This document shows positions 62,756 to 64,000 of a DNA stretch of 64,000 bases, piece by piece (positions within the stretch are counted from its first letter, which is position 1; every line of letters begins with the position of its first letter). Source of the stretch: Sulfuricella denitrificans skB26 (GTDB lineage Bacteria > Pseudomonadota > Gammaproteobacteria > Burkholderiales > Sulfuricellaceae). A program made the position numbers and the translations under genes. The notes beneath the pieces were generated by a model, which did not search any database, had not been told where the DNA came from, and saw only the letters and a list, made by a program, of their open reading frames with translations. The stretch spans positions 2,367,501-2,431,500 of the forward strand of contig NC_022357.1 in the NCBI RefSeq assembly GCF_000297055.2, given 5' to 3'.

Positions 62756-64000
62756 ATGCGAACCCCTTACCTCATTGCGCTGGCGGCATTCTTAGCGAGC
62801 GCATTCCTCGTCGCCATCTACTGGCCGGGCTTGCATGGCGAATTTTTCTTCGATGACGGGCCAAGCATCCTCAAGGCAGAAGGTGTGCGCATCGAGAATC
62901 TGTCCGTCGAATCGCTACGGCAGGTTTTCCTAAACGGCCACGCCAGCCCCTCAGGCCGTCCCGTGGCCCAGTTGAGCTTCGCACTCAATTATTATTTCAG
63001 CGGCTTCGACCCTTTCGCATTCAAGGCAACCAATCTCGCCATCCACCTTGCCAGCGGTCTTCTGGTGTTGTACCTGGCGCTTCACCTGCTAACCGCAGCT
63101 ATGCCGCAGACGAGGCAGCGTAACATTCTGATTGCAAGTGGCGGGGTTGTAGCGCTGTGGCTGCTGCACCCGATCCAGCTTCTTCCTGTCTTGCACGTCG
63201 TGCAGCGCATGACCAGCCTGTCGGCTTTTTTTCTCCTCGCCGCACTGCTGCTCCACGTTCTGGGCCGTAAACGAGGCGGCCGCACAGGTGCAACTCAGCT
63301 GGTTTTGGCGTGGGGAATATTGTGGCCGCTGTCTTTTTTCAGCAAGGAAACCGGCGCTCTGTTCCCCTTGTTCGTGCTCGCCTGGGAGTTAATCCTCCGC
63401 AGGAGCGCCTGCGGCAGGCTCGACCGTTTTGCGCGCGGCTTTGTCGCCTTGGCCAGCCTGGCCTTTATCGCGGGGATGGCTTATGCCGTCTCCCCCTCTA
63501 TGCAGTGGTTGTGGGCCGGCTACGATATTCGTCCGTTTTCGCTCGTCGAGCGCGTGCTGACCGAGGGACGCGTGCTCTGGTTTTATCTCGGTCTCATCCT
63601 GTTTCCACGGCTGGAAGCCCTCGGTCTGTATCACGACGATATCGTGATCTCCACCGGCCTGCTCTCTCCGTGGACAACGCTGCCTGCACTTGCCGGGCTG
63701 GCTAGCCTTGTCTGGCTGGCCTGGCGGATGCGAACACGCGCACCACTCGTTTCGTTCGGACTTGCGTGGTTCCTGATCGGGCATACGATGGAATCCACCG
63801 TCCTGCCCCTTGAGATTGCCCACGAGCACCGCAACTATTTGCCGATCCTCGGCATTCTTCTGGCAGCAGCCTGGGTGCTGCTCCGTTCACTGGAAAGCAC
63901 AGGCCCGCGCAAGACTATCGCCGTTACTCTTGCGCTTGCAGCGCTGGCCTATTTTCCTTTCGTAACTGCACTGCGCTCGCAGCAGTTCGGCGAAGAGGGG
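62756..64000 (+). CDS. GT-C-type membrane glycosyltransferase (C-terminus cut by window edge)
   Basis: An open frame of 415 codons from ATG 62756 to the window end with no stop. It is very hydrophobic with about nine or ten helices. Motifs are EFFFDDGPSIL near the N-terminus (a DD motif in the first loop, as in GT-C enzymes), LNYYFSG, ATNLAIHLASGLLVLYL, HVVQRMTSLSAFF and HEHRNYLPILG. This resembles the TMTC-like glycosyltransferases that in some genomes carry TPR domains at the C-terminus. Directly behind pilA, it is a candidate pilin glycosyltransferase. Confidence 0.75.
   Translation, partial: MRTPYLIALAAFLASAFLVAIYWPGLHGEFFFDDGPSILKAEGVRIENLSVESLRQVFLNGHASPSGRPVAQLSFALNYYFSGFDPFAFKATNLAIHLASGLLVLYLALHLLTAAMPQTRQRNILIASGGVVALWLLHPIQLLPVLHVVQRMTSLSAFFLLAALLLHVLGRKRGGRTGATQLVLAWGILWPLSFFSKETGALFPLFVLAWELILRRSACGRLDRFARGFVALASLAFIAGMAYAVSPSMQWLWAGYDIRPFSLVERVLTEGRVLWFYLGLILFPRLEALGLYHDDIVISTGLLSPWTTLPALAGLASLVWLAWRMRTRAPLVSFGLAWFLIGHTMESTVLPLEIAHEHRNYLPILGILLAAAWVLLRSLESTGPRKTIAVTLALAALAYFPFVTALRSQQFGEEG

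Overview
The window looks like chromosomal DNA of a betaproteobacterium, most likely in the Nitrosomonadales (Gallionellaceae/Sulfuricellaceae-like). This rests on recognised family content and gene order: hda near perM/purM-purN, tandem DUF3108 genes before rsmB, PEP-CTERM proteins with an HPr-rel-A cassette, and a sixA-parA-CYTH/CHAD-pap cluster. It also rests on moderate-to-high GC with many ATGA-type overlaps. I see no rRNA, tRNA, CRISPR array, prophage or intact insertion sequence. Species-level placement is inference.

Layout. 1-9.6 kb: a small Cys-rich gene pair, a soluble two-component pair (REC-TPR plus membrane-free kinase), a chemoreceptor, gluQ, a pirin that seems to start at AUA, an Old Yellow Enzyme, a large palindromic repeat (copy A), a nitroreductase and arfB. 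9.7-20.4 kb: small secreted and DUF924 proteins, a decayed gene, UDP-glucuronate decarboxylase plus glycosyltransferase with a truncated third gene, then a coupled envelope run (CHASE2, SH3, M48 protease, cyclophilin, ABC exporter, lipoprotein, frameshifted hydrolase). 20.5-27 kb: a PEP-CTERM/exosortase-type surface locus with two PEP-CTERM proteins, a PEP-CTERM remnant, and a four-gene HPr-rel-A operon (Tat-type secreted protein, PqqD-like, HprK-like kinase, nucleotidyltransferase). All three transcription units carry a sigma-54 -24/-12 box and a shared upstream box, so they look like one regulon.

27-45 kb: mostly housekeeping. It holds greB (its start touches palindrome copy B), thioredoxins, hda, a cold-shock gene with a long leader, perM, purM-purN, DUF3108 paralogues, rsmB, a GGDEF-EAL protein, MYG1, rdgC, a DUF455 ferritin-like protein and a YgjP-type peptidase. 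45-51 kb: a ThDP enzyme paired with an unusual glycosyltransferase-like protein that carries an in-frame palindromic repeat, then katG with an OxyR-type operator and a T7-tract frameshift. 51-55.8 kb: a small accessory patch with a HigB/HigA-like toxin-antitoxin pair, a lone SIR2-like protein and a sulfotransferase-like protein, followed by DUF3293, msrA and a PLD-type nuclease.

55.8-64 kb: a minus-strand, fully coupled operon sixA-parA-CYTH/CHAD-pap that could link polyphosphate metabolism to a ParA-type positioning ATPase. Divergent from it lie PP2C and FHA genes preceded by an 82-codon ORF that looks like the two ends of a CHASE2-Ser/Thr-kinase fused by internal deletion. Last come a sigma-54-driven type IV pilin and the start of a GT-C-type membrane glycosyltransferase. 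The strongest candidates for undescribed biology are the covarying palindromic repeat family, the HPr-rel-A/PEP-CTERM regulon, the ParA-CHAD-polyphosphate operon, and the lone SIR2-like protein beside a toxin-antitoxin module.
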